This document shows positions 1-8,688 of a stretch of 64,000 nt of DNA, piece by piece (the stretch's first letter is position 1; every line of letters starts with the position of its first letter). The position numbers and the translations under genes are program-made. Source of the DNA: Bacteroidales bacterium (GTDB lineage Bacteria; Bacteroidota; Bacteroidia; Bacteroidales; UBA932); contig JAILIM010000017.1 of assembly GCA_024695285.1 (NCBI GenBank), positions 104,559 to 168,558 on the forward strand, written 5' to 3'. The notes under the pieces were generated by a model. The model searched no databases, had not been told where the DNA came from, and was given only the letters and a program-made list of their open reading frames with translations.

Positions 1-2
1 TC

Positions 3-110
3 CTTATCTGGCTGAATTTCAGCTGGCAGATCATCATCTACGGTGCGGAACTGACCTACAGTTTCCAGAACATCAAGAACTACGGTCTCCAGGAGGGGCC
101 CAGGCGATGA
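3..110 (+). CDS. C-terminal end of a YihY/BrkB-type membrane protein (partial)
   Basis: Only the last 35 codons are inside the window, in the frame beginning at base 3 and stopping at TGA 108-110. The residues include a WLNFSWQIIIYGAEL segment followed by a short polar tail with YSFQNIKNYG. This resembles the last membrane helix of the YihY/BrkB (formerly 'ribonuclease BN') inner-membrane family, which typically ends in a W..aSWxIxLxGAEL-like helix. The stop overlaps the start of the next gene in an ATGA arrangement, so the two are probably cotranscribed. The family call rests on a short segment only. Confidence 0.55.
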   Translation, partial: LIWLNFSWQIIIYGAELTYSFQNIKNYGLQEGPRR

Positions 111-1813
111 AGACAAACGTGTATTCGGAAAAAGACCAGCAGGCAATCCGCCGGGAATATGACGCCCTGATGGAACTTGCGCGCCGCCGCTGCCGCGACG
201 AGGCTCAGCTGGCCATTGTCCAGAAGGCCTACGAAATAGCCAGCACGGCCCACAGCGGCGTCCGTCTCCATTCCGGCGGCCCCTACATCATCTATCCGCT
301 CCAGGTCGCCCAGATTGTAATCGAAAAGATAGGTCTCGGCTACCATTCCATCTGCGCTGCCCTGCTGCTCGGCCTGCTGGGCAACACGAACTATACCGTG
401 GACGATATCCGCAACCTTTTCGACGACAAGACGGCCCGTCTCTCGGAAGGGCTCAACAACATAGGCAAAGTGCTCGAGCGTTCGGAGTCGGTCGGCCAGG
501 ACACTGAAAGCGAACAGGCGGAAAACCTCAAGATGGTGCTTCTGACAATGGGAGACGACGTCCGTGTGGTCCTCATCAAGATGGCCGAAATACTCCACTA
601 CTGCCAGCATCTTGAGAGTTTCCCGGAGGAAAGGCGGAAGCGCATCCTGTCCGAGACGATGTTCATCTTCATCCCTCTTGCCCACAGGCTTGGACTCTAC
701 ACCATCAAGTCGGAACTGGAGAATATATGGCTCCGTTTCCGTCAGCCCGAAGCTTTTGCGGAAATCACCGGACGCATCGACAAGGACGTCGCCCAGAGGG
801 CCATGGACCTGGAAGATTTCATCGCCCCGATCAGCGAGACACTCAATGAAAAGGGATACAAGTTCGAAATCAAGAAGAGGATAAAGACGCCATATTCAAT
901 ATGGTACAAGATGCGCACGAAGCACGTGCCTTTCGAGCAGATCTATGACCTGTACGCCGTACGCATCATCTTTGACCCCGCCACAGACGATCCCGACAAG
1001 GAGCGCGACCAGGCCTACCTTATCAGTTCCGCCATTGGGAAACTCTACCGCGACAAGCCCAGCCGCTACCGTGACTGGATCAAGCATCCCAAGAGCAACG
1101 GCTATGAGGCACTGCACTGTACGCTTATGAGCAGGGCCGGCTTCTGGGTGGAGGTGCAGATACGTTCCAGGCGCATGGACGACATAGCCGAAAAGGGCAT
1201 CGCCGCCCACTGGACCTATAAGAAAGACGGCTATCTTTCCGAGCGCGACAGCCAGGTGGACGAGTGGCTCGCAAAGGTCCAGGACATATTGTCCAGCGGG
1301 GATACCAGTGCCATCGAACTGCTCGACATCATCCAGGACGACATAGGTACGAGCGAAATAGTGGTCTTCACTCCCAAGGGCGACCAGAGGAGCATTCCCA
1401 AGGGCTCCACGGCCCTGGATTTCGCCTACATAGTCCACACCAATGTCGGCAACTGTGCAATCGCTGCCAAGGTCAACCAGAAACTCGCCCCTCTTTCCCG
1501 TGTGTTGAGGGCCGGCGACCAGGTGGAAATCCTGACCGCCCGCAAGTCGAGCCCTAAGGTGGAGTGGCTGGCCTTCCTCCGCACCAGGCGCGCAAAACGC
1601 AGCCTTATGGAATACATAAGGGCAAACAAACCTGAGGACATCCCTCTTGCAGAAGCGTATCTTGTCCCTGCGGAAGATAAATCCAATGAAGCTGAAGAAC
1701 TTCCTATCCGCATAGTCCTGCGCGGCGTTAACCGCCCCGGACTCACAAGTGAAATTGAAAACGTCCTGAAACGCATCGAAGGCATAGAGGACGTCGAAAT
1801 CAGTGATATATGA
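107..1813 (+). CDS. relA: RelA/SpoT family (p)ppGpp synthetase with degenerate hydrolase domain
   Basis: 568 residues. The N-terminal third has the HD-hydrolase layout, but the metal-site motifs are lost: the usual HP..VA is YPLQVA and the LLHD..ED motif reads LLLGLLGN, so hydrolysis should be absent, as in RelA. The middle (about 240-390) keeps the synthetase signatures RIKTPYSIWYKM, DLYAVRIIF, HPKSNGYEALH, EVQIRSRRMDDIAEKGIAAHW. A TGS domain follows (about 415-475, FTPKGDQRSIPKGSTALDFAY). The protein stops after about 38 residues of what looks like an ACT domain start (RIVLRGVNRPGLTSEI), so it is shorter than the roughly 700-residue family norm. It should make (p)ppGpp in response to starvation. 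ATGA overlap on both sides suggests an operon with its neighbours. Confidence 0.88.
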   Translation: MKTNVYSEKDQQAIRREYDALMELARRRCRDEAQLAIVQKAYEIASTAHSGVRLHSGGPYIIYPLQVAQIVIEKIGLGYHSICAALLLGLLGNTNYTVDDIRNLFDDKTARLSEGLNNIGKVLERSESVGQDTESEQAENLKMVLLTMGDDVRVVLIKMAEILHYCQHLESFPEERRKRILSETMFIFIPLAHRLGLYTIKSELENIWLRFRQPEAFAEITGRIDKDVAQRAMDLEDFIAPISETLNEKGYKFEIKKRIKTPYSIWYKMRTKHVPFEQIYDLYAVRIIFDPATDDPDKERDQAYLISSAIGKLYRDKPSRYRDWIKHPKSNGYEALHCTLMSRAGFWVEVQIRSRRMDDIAEKGIAAHWTYKKDGYLSERDSQVDEWLAKVQDILSSGDTSAIELLDIIQDDIGTSEIVVFTPKGDQRSIPKGSTALDFAYIVHTNVGNCAIAAKVNQKLAPLSRVLRAGDQVEILTARKSSPKVEWLAFLRTRRAKRSLMEYIRANKPEDIPLAEAYLVPAEDKSNEAEELPIRIVLRGVNRPGLTSEIENVLKRIEGIEDVEISDI

Positions 1814-3603
1814 TGAAACTGAAGAAGCTGATACCGGTTATCGTCGCGGCGGCCGTGTTCCTGCCGATGATCTTCGTGCACTCCTGCGCCAACACCACGC
1901 AGGCCCCCACCGGTGGCCTCAAGGACACGATCCCGCCCCTCATCATTGGCATCAATCCCCTTCCGGGCACCGTCAACGTGCCTGTCAATACCCGCATAGT
2001 GTTCCGCTTCGATGAATACGTGACCATCAAGAACGCCAAGAACATCTATCTCTCCCCTCCCCAGGAAAAGGCCCCCAAGACCCGCATCAAGGACAAGTTC
2101 CTCATCGTGCAGTTTGAGGAGCCCCTGGATTCCAATACGACATACACACTGAACCTGACGGACGCCCTCGCCGACAACAATGAAGGCAACATGTTCCCTG
2201 GCTACACCTATGTGTTCTCGACCGGCCCCGGGATTGATTCCCTGCTGGTCACGGGTGTCGTACAGGACTGCAACACCCTCCGTCCCGTCAAGGGTGCAAC
2301 GGTGCTGCTATACAAGGACCTGGGGGACTCCGCCGTATTCCTCCACAGGCCGGACGCTTCCGTGAAGACGGATGACTGGGGCTATTTCTGCCTGCCGTAT
2401 CTTGCCGACACGCTGTATCGCCTGTATGCCATCAAGGACGAGGCCGGCAACAACATCTATGACCCCGACACCGACCTGGTGGGCTTCGTTGACTCACTTA
2501 TACGCCCCGTCGTGCGAGTCATCGATACCCTCCCCGAAATGCTCAAGTACGACATGACCGACACGCTGATGTGCGAGGCTCGCCGCGTCGACTACAAGAT
2601 GAGGCTGTTCAGGGAGAAACCCTCGAAGCAGTACCTTAAGAACAAGGAGCGCACAGGCGACAGGTCGGCCTACATCACGTTCATGGCGCCCTACGTCTGG
2701 ATCGATTCCCTCTGGGTGCGCGGCTATAAGGCGGATGAATTGATCACCCAGTTCAATGTCCTGCAGGACAGCCTTGAAATCTGGGTGAACAACCGCAAGC
2801 CTGCCCCTGACACCCTCCATATCTTCGTGAACTACCGCAAGACCGACAGCCTCGGAGTTCTTACGCCCTCGCTCGAGCATGTGAAGCTGACCATGCCCGA
2901 AGGCCGCAGGGTGCTCCAGAAGATGCAGCGCAAGAACATAAAGAAAGAGGATACGACCTGCGTGTTCAAGCTTGAGGTTAAGCCCGAGACCGTGGAGCAG
3001 AAAGGCTTCGAGCTGGAATTCACCCAGCCGATTGTGTATGAGAACTTCGATTCCCTGGTTTTCCGCTACCGCAACCCGAAGCAGAAAGAGTTCACCGGGG
3101 AATACACCGTAGAGAAAGACACGGCCAACCTGCGCCGTTATATCATACGCCCGAAGGAGAAACTGCTTCCGGGTTATGAATACACGCTGAAGATCCCGCA
3201 TCACGCTTTCCGTGACATAGGAGGCTTTTACTCCGACAGCACGGAAACCAAGGTCTCCCTCCCCACCGACGAAAAACTCAGCCTGCTGAAGGCCAGCCTC
3301 ACCGGAGTTGACCGCAAGGTCATAGTGGACCTGCTGGACGAAAAGCGCTCCAATGTAATCCGCAGCTATGTCCTGGACAAGGACGGCGTACTGGAGTTCC
3401 CCTACCTGAAGGAGGGAAAGTATTCACTGCGTATCACCGACGACGGCAACCGCAACTCGATCGTGGACACCGGATCCATCCTGGAGCACCGTCAGCCCGA
3501 GGCGGTGCTGTATTTCACCTTCGGAGAGCAGGACTACATAGAGATCCCTGCAGGAGCGGAGCTTGAGCAGGAAATCAACGTCAAAGAACTGTTTGCCCAA
3601 TGA
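1810..3603 (+). CDS. Ig-like domain lipoprotein (Big_5 type)
   Basis: 597 residues. A hydrophobic leader ends in a lipobox, FVHSC, giving a predicted acylated Cys at about residue 27. The mature start CANTTQAPTGGLKDTIPP matches the C..-P-GG-KD-PP opening of a widespread Bacteroidota lipoprotein family with an N-terminal bacterial Ig-like domain (about residues 35-125, with NVPVNTRIVFRFDEYV). The rest is beta-rich, with a carboxypeptidase-regulatory-like stretch (about 140-190) and a final region that reads like another small beta domain. Probably anchored in the outer membrane; no enzymatic motif is seen. It starts inside the relA stop and ends inside the next start, so it sits mid-operon. 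Its specific role is unknown. Confidence 0.8.
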   Translation: MMKLKKLIPVIVAAAVFLPMIFVHSCANTTQAPTGGLKDTIPPLIIGINPLPGTVNVPVNTRIVFRFDEYVTIKNAKNIYLSPPQEKAPKTRIKDKFLIVQFEEPLDSNTTYTLNLTDALADNNEGNMFPGYTYVFSTGPGIDSLLVTGVVQDCNTLRPVKGATVLLYKDLGDSAVFLHRPDASVKTDDWGYFCLPYLADTLYRLYAIKDEAGNNIYDPDTDLVGFVDSLIRPVVRVIDTLPEMLKYDMTDTLMCEARRVDYKMRLFREKPSKQYLKNKERTGDRSAYITFMAPYVWIDSLWVRGYKADELITQFNVLQDSLEIWVNNRKPAPDTLHIFVNYRKTDSLGVLTPSLEHVKLTMPEGRRVLQKMQRKNIKKEDTTCVFKLEVKPETVEQKGFELEFTQPIVYENFDSLVFRYRNPKQKEFTGEYTVEKDTANLRRYIIRPKEKLLPGYEYTLKIPHHAFRDIGGFYSDSTETKVSLPTDEKLSLLKASLTGVDRKVIVDLLDEKRSNVIRSYVLDKDGVLEFPYLKEGKYSLRITDDGNRNSIVDTGSILEHRQPEAVLYFTFGEQDYIEIPAGAELEQEINVKELFAQ

Positions 3604-4439
3604 GAAAGTTGCTGATAATCACTTTGCTTCTCTGCTGCGGCCAGCTTCTCAGGGCGCAGGAGGACTCCCTGATGTTCACTCCAGAGTATCTCGATACGGT
3701 GGTCATCAGCCGCGTTTCCACCATCAACGACTATTCGATGATAGGCGTCAACTATGGCGTGACATTCTCCACGATGTACTTCAATCCCGACAAGATGGGC
3801 ACCGACTTCCGTTTCAATCCCGTCTATTTCTCGGTGATGTACACCCACTACGAGAAGATGTTCAACTACATCCCCTACTTCGGCATCACCCTGGGCTTCT
3901 CCTATTCCCATTCCGGCGTCACGTTCAACGACAACCCCGATACCGGCTATCCTCTGGGCTACATCGACGGAGCGACTAACGTATCGTACCAGACAGTCGA
4001 GATGCCTGCCATGATGCATTTCCACGTCGACAGCGCACCGACAAAGATTATGGCCAACCTCGGCGGCTACGTCGGTTACCGCTTGTCCGTCGAACGCAGC
4101 GGCATGTTCCTCGACGAAGAATACACCAACAAGTTCCGTGACTACGAATACCGCTTCGACTACGGCCTGATGGGCGGTGCCGGAATAGGCTTCATGATAG
4201 ATCCCGTCGAACTTCACCTCAATGTGCTGGCCCGCTGGAGCCTGCAGTCGCTGTACGAGCCGGATTACTACAACGAAACTTTTCACCCCAACAACACATA
4301 TTACTACCGCTACGCCAATCCCATCGACATTTCCGTCACCCTGGGCGTCTATTTCCAGCTGACGAAGCGTACCGGCAGGACGAACAAGCAACTGAAACAA
4401 CAGGCAAAGGAGATAGTGTATGGAACGGCTGCAGACTAA
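3600..4439 (+). CDS. Outer-membrane beta-barrel-like protein
   Basis: 279 residues with a Sec signal (MRKLLIITLLLCCGQLLRAQ, cleavage after about residue 20). The mature part alternates aromatic and polar residues in amphipathic strands (YFNPDKMGTDFRFNPVYFSV, YFGITLGFSYSHSG, FDYGLMGGAGIGF, ISVTLGVYFQL), the pattern of a small outer-membrane barrel. The last strand is followed by a basic tail (TKRTGRTNKQLKQQ), so the C-terminus is not the classical terminal aromatic residue. It overlaps the preceding lipoprotein by 4 bp and ispG by 20 bp. No named family is recognised with confidence. Confidence 0.7.
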   Translation: MRKLLIITLLLCCGQLLRAQEDSLMFTPEYLDTVVISRVSTINDYSMIGVNYGVTFSTMYFNPDKMGTDFRFNPVYFSVMYTHYEKMFNYIPYFGITLGFSYSHSGVTFNDNPDTGYPLGYIDGATNVSYQTVEMPAMMHFHVDSAPTKIMANLGGYVGYRLSVERSGMFLDEEYTNKFRDYEYRFDYGLMGGAGIGFMIDPVELHLNVLARWSLQSLYEPDYYNETFHPNNTYYYRYANPIDISVTLGVYFQLTKRTGRTNKQLKQQAKEIVYGTAAD

Positions 4440-5670
4440 GCAGGTCAGGGTTGGCGACAGCCTTGTCATAGGCGGCGGAGCACCAATCGTGGTGCAGACT
4501 ATGTGCAACACCCACACTTCAGATGTGGATGCGACTGTGGCTCAGTGCCTCCAGCTTGCTGCCGCAGGAGCGCAGATGGTCCGTGTCACCGTTCCCGGCC
4601 TTCAGGATGTGCCGGCCCTGCGTGAAATCCGCAGCCGGCTCAACGCCGAAGGCTGCCGGGTGCCGCTGGTGGCCGACATACACTTCTCTTCCGACACGGC
4701 CATAGCATGCGCCGAAGTGGTGGAGAAGGTGCGCATCAACCCGGGCAACTTCCATCCCGACCATGAAGTGGCCCGGCGCAAGTTTGCTGAATTCCTGGAG
4801 ATCTGCAAGATCCACGGCACTGCTGTCCGGGTTGGACTGAACCACGGTTCCCTTGGCAAATATATCACCGAACTGTACGGCAATACTCCCCTGGCCATGG
4901 CTAAGGCGGCGATGGAGTGGCTGCAAATGTGTGTGGACGCGTCGTTCTTCAATGTCGTGGTCTCCCTCAAGGCATCGAACACCGTCGTCATGGTGCAGGC
5001 TTACCGTGAGCTGGTGAAACTGATGAAGGAGAGCGGGCATGTGTTCCCTCTGCACCTTGGGGTGACTGAAGCCGGCAACGGTGACTCCGGACGCATTAAA
5101 TCCTGCGTGGGCATAGCCTCGCTGTTGAGGGAGGGCATCGGTGACACGATTAGGGTGTCGCTTACGGAACCTCCTGTGAATGAATTACCTGTAGCCTCTT
5201 ATCTTGCCAGTTACTTCAGCTCGTTTGGAGTTGGTGAGCATAATCCGATGCTGGAAGCCGCCATCAAGTGGGGGCCCGCCCTGCTTGACAGGGAAATCGA
5301 CGAGATTCCCGCATCCGCCGGCCTCGACCCTTATCTGACGGATGAGATCATGCAGGCCGCCCGCAGGCGCTTCTACAGGCCTGAATATATAGCCTGCCCC
5401 GGCTGCGGCCGCACAATGTACAGGCTTGAGGAGACTTTCGAGGAAGTCAAGCGCCGCACATCACACCTCAAGGGTATGGTCATTGCGGTGATGGGCTGCA
5501 TAGTCAACGGCCCCGGAGAAATGGCCGACGCCGACTGGGGTTACGTCGGAGAAGGCGGCGGGCGCGTGTCGATCTACCACAAGGGTGAACCCGTGCTTCG
5601 CCACATTCCCGACAGCGAAGCAATCGATAAACTTCTGGATCTTATTCAACGTAAAGGAGAAGACCTTTAA
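4420..5670 (+). CDS. ispG: 4-hydroxy-3-methylbut-2-enyl diphosphate synthase, compact form
   Basis: 416 residues. IspG (GcpE) reduces 2-C-methylerythritol cyclodiphosphate in the non-mevalonate isoprenoid pathway, using a 4Fe-4S cluster. The TIM-barrel half carries VVQTMCNTHTSDVDAT, VADIHFSS, KVRINPGN, LGVTEAGNGDSGRIKS. The C-terminal half holds the cluster ligands: CPGCGR at about 326-331, then MGCIVNGPGEM, which supplies the third Cys and the Glu. Only about 55 residues separate the TIM barrel from the cluster domain. As I recall, Bacteroidota IspG proteins usually have about 600 residues with a large inserted domain, so this copy is close to the two-domain bacterial type. It overlaps the preceding gene by 20 bp and the convergent methyltransferase gene by 29 bp. 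Confidence 0.93.
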   Translation: MERLQTKQVRVGDSLVIGGGAPIVVQTMCNTHTSDVDATVAQCLQLAAAGAQMVRVTVPGLQDVPALREIRSRLNAEGCRVPLVADIHFSSDTAIACAEVVEKVRINPGNFHPDHEVARRKFAEFLEICKIHGTAVRVGLNHGSLGKYITELYGNTPLAMAKAAMEWLQMCVDASFFNVVVSLKASNTVVMVQAYRELVKLMKESGHVFPLHLGVTEAGNGDSGRIKSCVGIASLLREGIGDTIRVSLTEPPVNELPVASYLASYFSSFGVGEHNPMLEAAIKWGPALLDREIDEIPASAGLDPYLTDEIMQAARRRFYRPEYIACPGCGRTMYRLEETFEEVKRRTSHLKGMVIAVMGCIVNGPGEMADADWGYVGEGGGRVSIYHKGEPVLRHIPDSEAIDKLLDLIQRKGEDL

Positions 5671-6829
5671 GGTACTCCCCTTCAGGATGATAGATGCTGA
5701 CCGGATGGTCGCCGCCCTGGCAGAGGCGGTCGATGATGCGTACGTTCCTGCCTGTCTGTGCGGCGGCGCTGAACACCAGCTCGGCAAAGGCAATTTTATC
5801 CACCACCTGCGAGCAGCTGAACGTAAACACCAGGCCGCCCGGGGCAACCCTTGAGATTGCGGCGGCATTTAGCCTCTGATATGCCCGGAGGGCGTTTTTC
5901 AGCACGCCGCGGTGTTTGGCGAATGCCGGCGGATCCACTATCATCAGGTCGTATTTGCCTTCAGGGGCGGCATTCAGGAAATCTATGGCGTCGCAGCAGT
6001 GGCCTTCGTGGCTGGCGGCGCGCCCAGTCAGGGCGACGTTCCGCTCTACAAGATTCATGGCCCTGGCCGATGAATCCACGCTGTCCACGAACTTCGCTCC
6101 GCCGTCGAGGGCATATACGCTGAATCCTCCGGTGTAGCAGAAAAGATTCAGTACGGTGCGTCCAGCGGCATATTTGCCCACGAGTTCGCGGTTGTCGCGC
6201 TGGTCCAGGAAGAAACCGGTCTTCTGGCCTTCCGCCCAGTTGACCTCGAAACGGTGACCGTTCTCGGAGACTGTCAGTGAATTGTCATTGAAGCCCGGTG
6301 CTTTGTAGAGATAACCGTCCACAAGATCGAGCCCGGCCTTGAACGGGGCCGTGCCGGAACTCTTGTCGTAGACGGCTTTCAGGGAGTCGCCGAAGACTTC
6401 CTGAAGGGCCTCGGCAATGCGGTTCTTAGCCCTGAACATGCCCACGCTGTGGGCCTGGAGCACGCAGACGCCGTCGTACCAGTCTATGATGAGGCCAGGC
6501 AGGCCGTCGCCTTCGCCGTGGACAAGCCTGAAGCAGTTCGTGCCGGCAGACGGAAGGCCTATGGCGGCCCTTGCATCCCTTGCGCGCGCTATGGCGTCAC
6601 GCCAGAATCCGGGAGCCTGGGGGTCTCCTGAGAAACTAAGCACGCGCACGGCGATGGAGCCAATCTGATAATGCCCGGAGGCGAGGAAACGGCCTTCGGA
6701 ATCATGGACTGCGACCAGGTCGCCTTCCTGAGGATTACCCTGTATCTGCGCTATCGCCCCGGAAAACACCCAGGGGTGATAGCGCAGCAGGGACTCATCC
6801 CTGCCCCTTTTCAGTATTATCTTGATCAT
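5642..6829 (-). CDS. rlmI: RlmI-like class I rRNA (cytosine-5) methyltransferase
   Basis: 395 residues. It has an N-terminal PUA-like RNA-binding segment (about 1-75, LLRYHPWVFSGAI), a central RlmI-type domain, and a Rossmann methyltransferase with the SAM loop VLNLFCYTGGFSVYAL (about 210-225), the DPPAFAKH motif and a FSCSQ motif that holds the likely catalytic Cys. Family members methylate C1962 of 23S rRNA in E. coli (RlmI). Exact target specificity cannot be read from sequence. The start ATG (complement of 6827-6829) lies inside the upstream exonuclease gene, 35 bp before its stop, so translation is probably coupled. Confidence 0.85.
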   Translation of the reverse strand: MIKIILKRGRDESLLRYHPWVFSGAIAQIQGNPQEGDLVAVHDSEGRFLASGHYQIGSIAVRVLSFSGDPQAPGFWRDAIARARDARAAIGLPSAGTNCFRLVHGEGDGLPGLIIDWYDGVCVLQAHSVGMFRAKNRIAEALQEVFGDSLKAVYDKSSGTAPFKAGLDLVDGYLYKAPGFNDNSLTVSENGHRFEVNWAEGQKTGFFLDQRDNRELVGKYAAGRTVLNLFCYTGGFSVYALDGGAKFVDSVDSSARAMNLVERNVALTGRAASHEGHCCDAIDFLNAAPEGKYDLMIVDPPAFAKHRGVLKNALRAYQRLNAAAISRVAPGGLVFTFSCSQVVDKIAFAELVFSAAAQTGRNVRIIDRLCQGGDHPVSIYHPEGEYLKGLLLYVE

Positions 6830-7526
6830 TGGCTTTCTTCTTTCTGCTTCTGCGTTTCTTTGCCTTCGGTTTCGGATTGGCCTGTGCCTGCTCGTGTGCC
6901 ACCCTGTCCTGCGGCGGAAGCTGTTCTTCCGGGCTCAGGGGATTCTTTTCGGAGTCGAGCAGTTTGAGGTACATTTCGCGGCACACCCAGGCGTCGGTGG
7001 CGGCGTAGTTGCACTGCGAAGGACTGAGTTGGGGCGCTTCCCAGTTGGAAAGCTGCTGAGCCTTGGATATGCGGCATCCGAGGATGTTGGCGGCGAGTTT
7101 CTTGACGCTCTTGTCGCGTATGCCCCATTCCCAGGCGATTTTCTGCAGGTCCACGAAGCCAGCGGCCTCGAAGCTGTTGATACGCTGGAGTCCGCGTACG
7201 TCGTCAAAAGATGCCGCGCCGACCTTTATTATGTCCTTATTGGTCAGGATGCTGCAGAGGGATTTGCGAAGGCCGAGCAACTGCAGCCGGAAGAGGTATG
7301 CCTTCTTCGGCCCGGACAGCTGTAGCAGTGCGACTCCGTTGTTGTGCTGGCCGGGAGAAAAGACCGGCCGGCTTTCGGTGTCGAAGCCCAACACCTTTTG
7401 CCGTTTGAGGTAAAAAATGGCCCGCTCGTAGTCGATGCCAGGTTTATCTATTACTTTAATCTCTCCGGGAAAGACGCCAAGCGGCATCTTGTCTATCTCT
7501 CCCGCTTCTATCGTTACTTTAAACAT
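6795..7526 (-). CDS. DEDDy-type 3'-5' exonuclease (RNase D-like)
   Basis: About 243 residues. The DnaQ-like motifs of the DNA_pol_A_exo1/RNase D group are visible: Exo I GFDTES near residue 47, Exo II around VGAASFDDVRGL, and Exo III as YAATDAW, with Tyr four residues before Asp (DEDDy). The C-terminal 40 residues are a highly basic tail (KPKAKKRRSRKKK), probably binding nucleic acid. No HRDC domain is present, so it is shorter than E. coli RNase D. I chose the ATG at 7526 over the GTG at 7532; it overlaps the stop of the upstream lipoprotein gene by 8 bp. Confidence 0.82.
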   Translation of the reverse strand: MFKVTIEAGEIDKMPLGVFPGEIKVIDKPGIDYERAIFYLKRQKVLGFDTESRPVFSPGQHNNGVALLQLSGPKKAYLFRLQLLGLRKSLCSILTNKDIIKVGAASFDDVRGLQRINSFEAAGFVDLQKIAWEWGIRDKSVKKLAANILGCRISKAQQLSNWEAPQLSPSQCNYAATDAWVCREMYLKLLDSEKNPLSPEEQLPPQDRVAHEQAQANPKPKAKKRRSRKKKANDQDNTEKGQG

Positions 7527-8619
7527 TGTCACTTGGAATCAGCAGGAATGACGTCTCCGACCCTGCCGTGCGCGCAGATATGGTGTAGCTTTTAACCTGC
7601 GGCTGCGCGATGCGGTGGGTGAAGAGACTCAGTTCGCGAAGCTTTTCGTAGCAGGCGGCCATGGTCAGGTCGGACGAACCGGCCAGGAGGAATACAGGGC
7701 TGATCAGTTTGCCATAAAGCATGAACTCTTCCCTGCTGAAGTCCCGTATGTCCTGGAGGTTCTTTTCAAGACCGGCCATGTCGAGGTTCCAGTCGTCTAC
7801 CAGAATTGCGTCCAGGGGCTCAGTGCGTCCAGCCTGCATGTAGCTGTCGAGGAAACTGCCTATGATATTGCCGGCCTTCCTGTCCACGGAGGATTCGAAA
7901 AACCTGGCTCCCACTATGCCGTATTCCTTAGCCTTGGCATCGAAGATGGAACGGTAGATGCCTTTGTCTACATAAGAAGAATCGCAGATGACGCCGATGT
8001 TGAAATACTTTTTCTCTCCGGAGAAAACCGCATCCATCATAAGGCCCTGGGGCGATATCACCGGAACCTTGCAGGACGTCATGGTGAAAAGGGTGTCGAT
8101 GTCGAATTTCCCGTACAGGAGCAGCCAGGGATCGGCAAGGACAATCATTTTAGCAGGTTTCTTTGCGCAGTTGCCTTCAAGGTCATAGACGCTTACGCTG
8201 CATTTGGAAGAGAGTGCGGCAAGGGACATCCGGACTGCAGATTCGCGGAGCGCTTCCCCGCCGTTGGCGTCGTTGTACGGGCCGTAAGGGGCGCAGGCGG
8301 CATCGCAGAGAAGGGCGAAAGTCTCTCCTGCGAAGTCCATCAGGTCGTCAGACCTGCGCATTCCGCGTACATTGTCGAACATGTCGCATGAGTGGAAGGA
8401 CTTGCCGAGCTGCCAGCAGGAGGCGGCAGGACCGATAACCGCTATGTCTCCGTCGGAGGGCAGGCGGGAAAAACCGGCAAGCAGCCTGTTCTCCGGCAGG
8501 CTGTTGTCAGCGGCGATGGCTTTCACATAATGTATCGTTTCGCGTCCGGATGGCTCCTGCATGATGCAGGAAACGCTCAAAAGCAATATGACTGATATGG
8601 CACCGAATAATTTGCCCAT
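7519..8619 (-). CDS. Lipoprotein of unknown function
   Basis: 366 residues from the chosen start. A lipoprotein signal (MGKLFGAISVILLLSVSC) puts the modified Cys at about residue 18. The frame is open further upstream, but a TATTTTTG promoter box on the minus strand (8639-8646) lies between that extension and this ATG, so 8619 is preferred. The mature protein shows alternating alpha/beta segments (IAVIGPAASCWQLG, MIVLADPWLLLYGKFD, NIGVICDSS, LDAILVDDWNLD), which could be a two-lobed periplasmic-binding-like fold, but no known family signature is recognised. It is first in an apparent minus-strand operon with the exonuclease and methyltransferase. Confidence 0.65.
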   Translation of the reverse strand: MGKLFGAISVILLLSVSCIMQEPSGRETIHYVKAIAADNSLPENRLLAGFSRLPSDGDIAVIGPAASCWQLGKSFHSCDMFDNVRGMRRSDDLMDFAGETFALLCDAACAPYGPYNDANGGEALRESAVRMSLAALSSKCSVSVYDLEGNCAKKPAKMIVLADPWLLLYGKFDIDTLFTMTSCKVPVISPQGLMMDAVFSGEKKYFNIGVICDSSYVDKGIYRSIFDAKAKEYGIVGARFFESSVDRKAGNIIGSFLDSYMQAGRTEPLDAILVDDWNLDMAGLEKNLQDIRDFSREEFMLYGKLISPVFLLAGSSDLTMAACYEKLRELSLFTHRIAQPQVKSYTISARTAGSETSFLLIPSDNV

Positions 8620-8638
8620 AATGGTTCTTTTAAGATTA

Positions 8639-8665
8639 CAAAAATACAAAAAATCCATATCTTTG
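8639..8665. promoter_or_regulatory. Divergent promoter pair (lipoprotein gene / CDF transporter)
   Basis: The minus strand reads TATTTTTG across 8639-8646 and the plus strand reads TATCTTTG at 8658-8665. Both match the Bacteroidota -7 consensus TAnnTTTG. They point outward to the ATG at 8619 (minus) and the ATG at 8689 (plus). No clear -33 TTTG was identified for either. Confidence 0.6.
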
Positions 8666-8688
8666 CATACTTTGATTTGGATTTACTT

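Noticed and set aside
2494..3204. 236-codon minus-strand frame inside the Ig-like lipoprotein gene
   Set aside because: Shadow frame with no motif, inside a coherent plus-strand operon.
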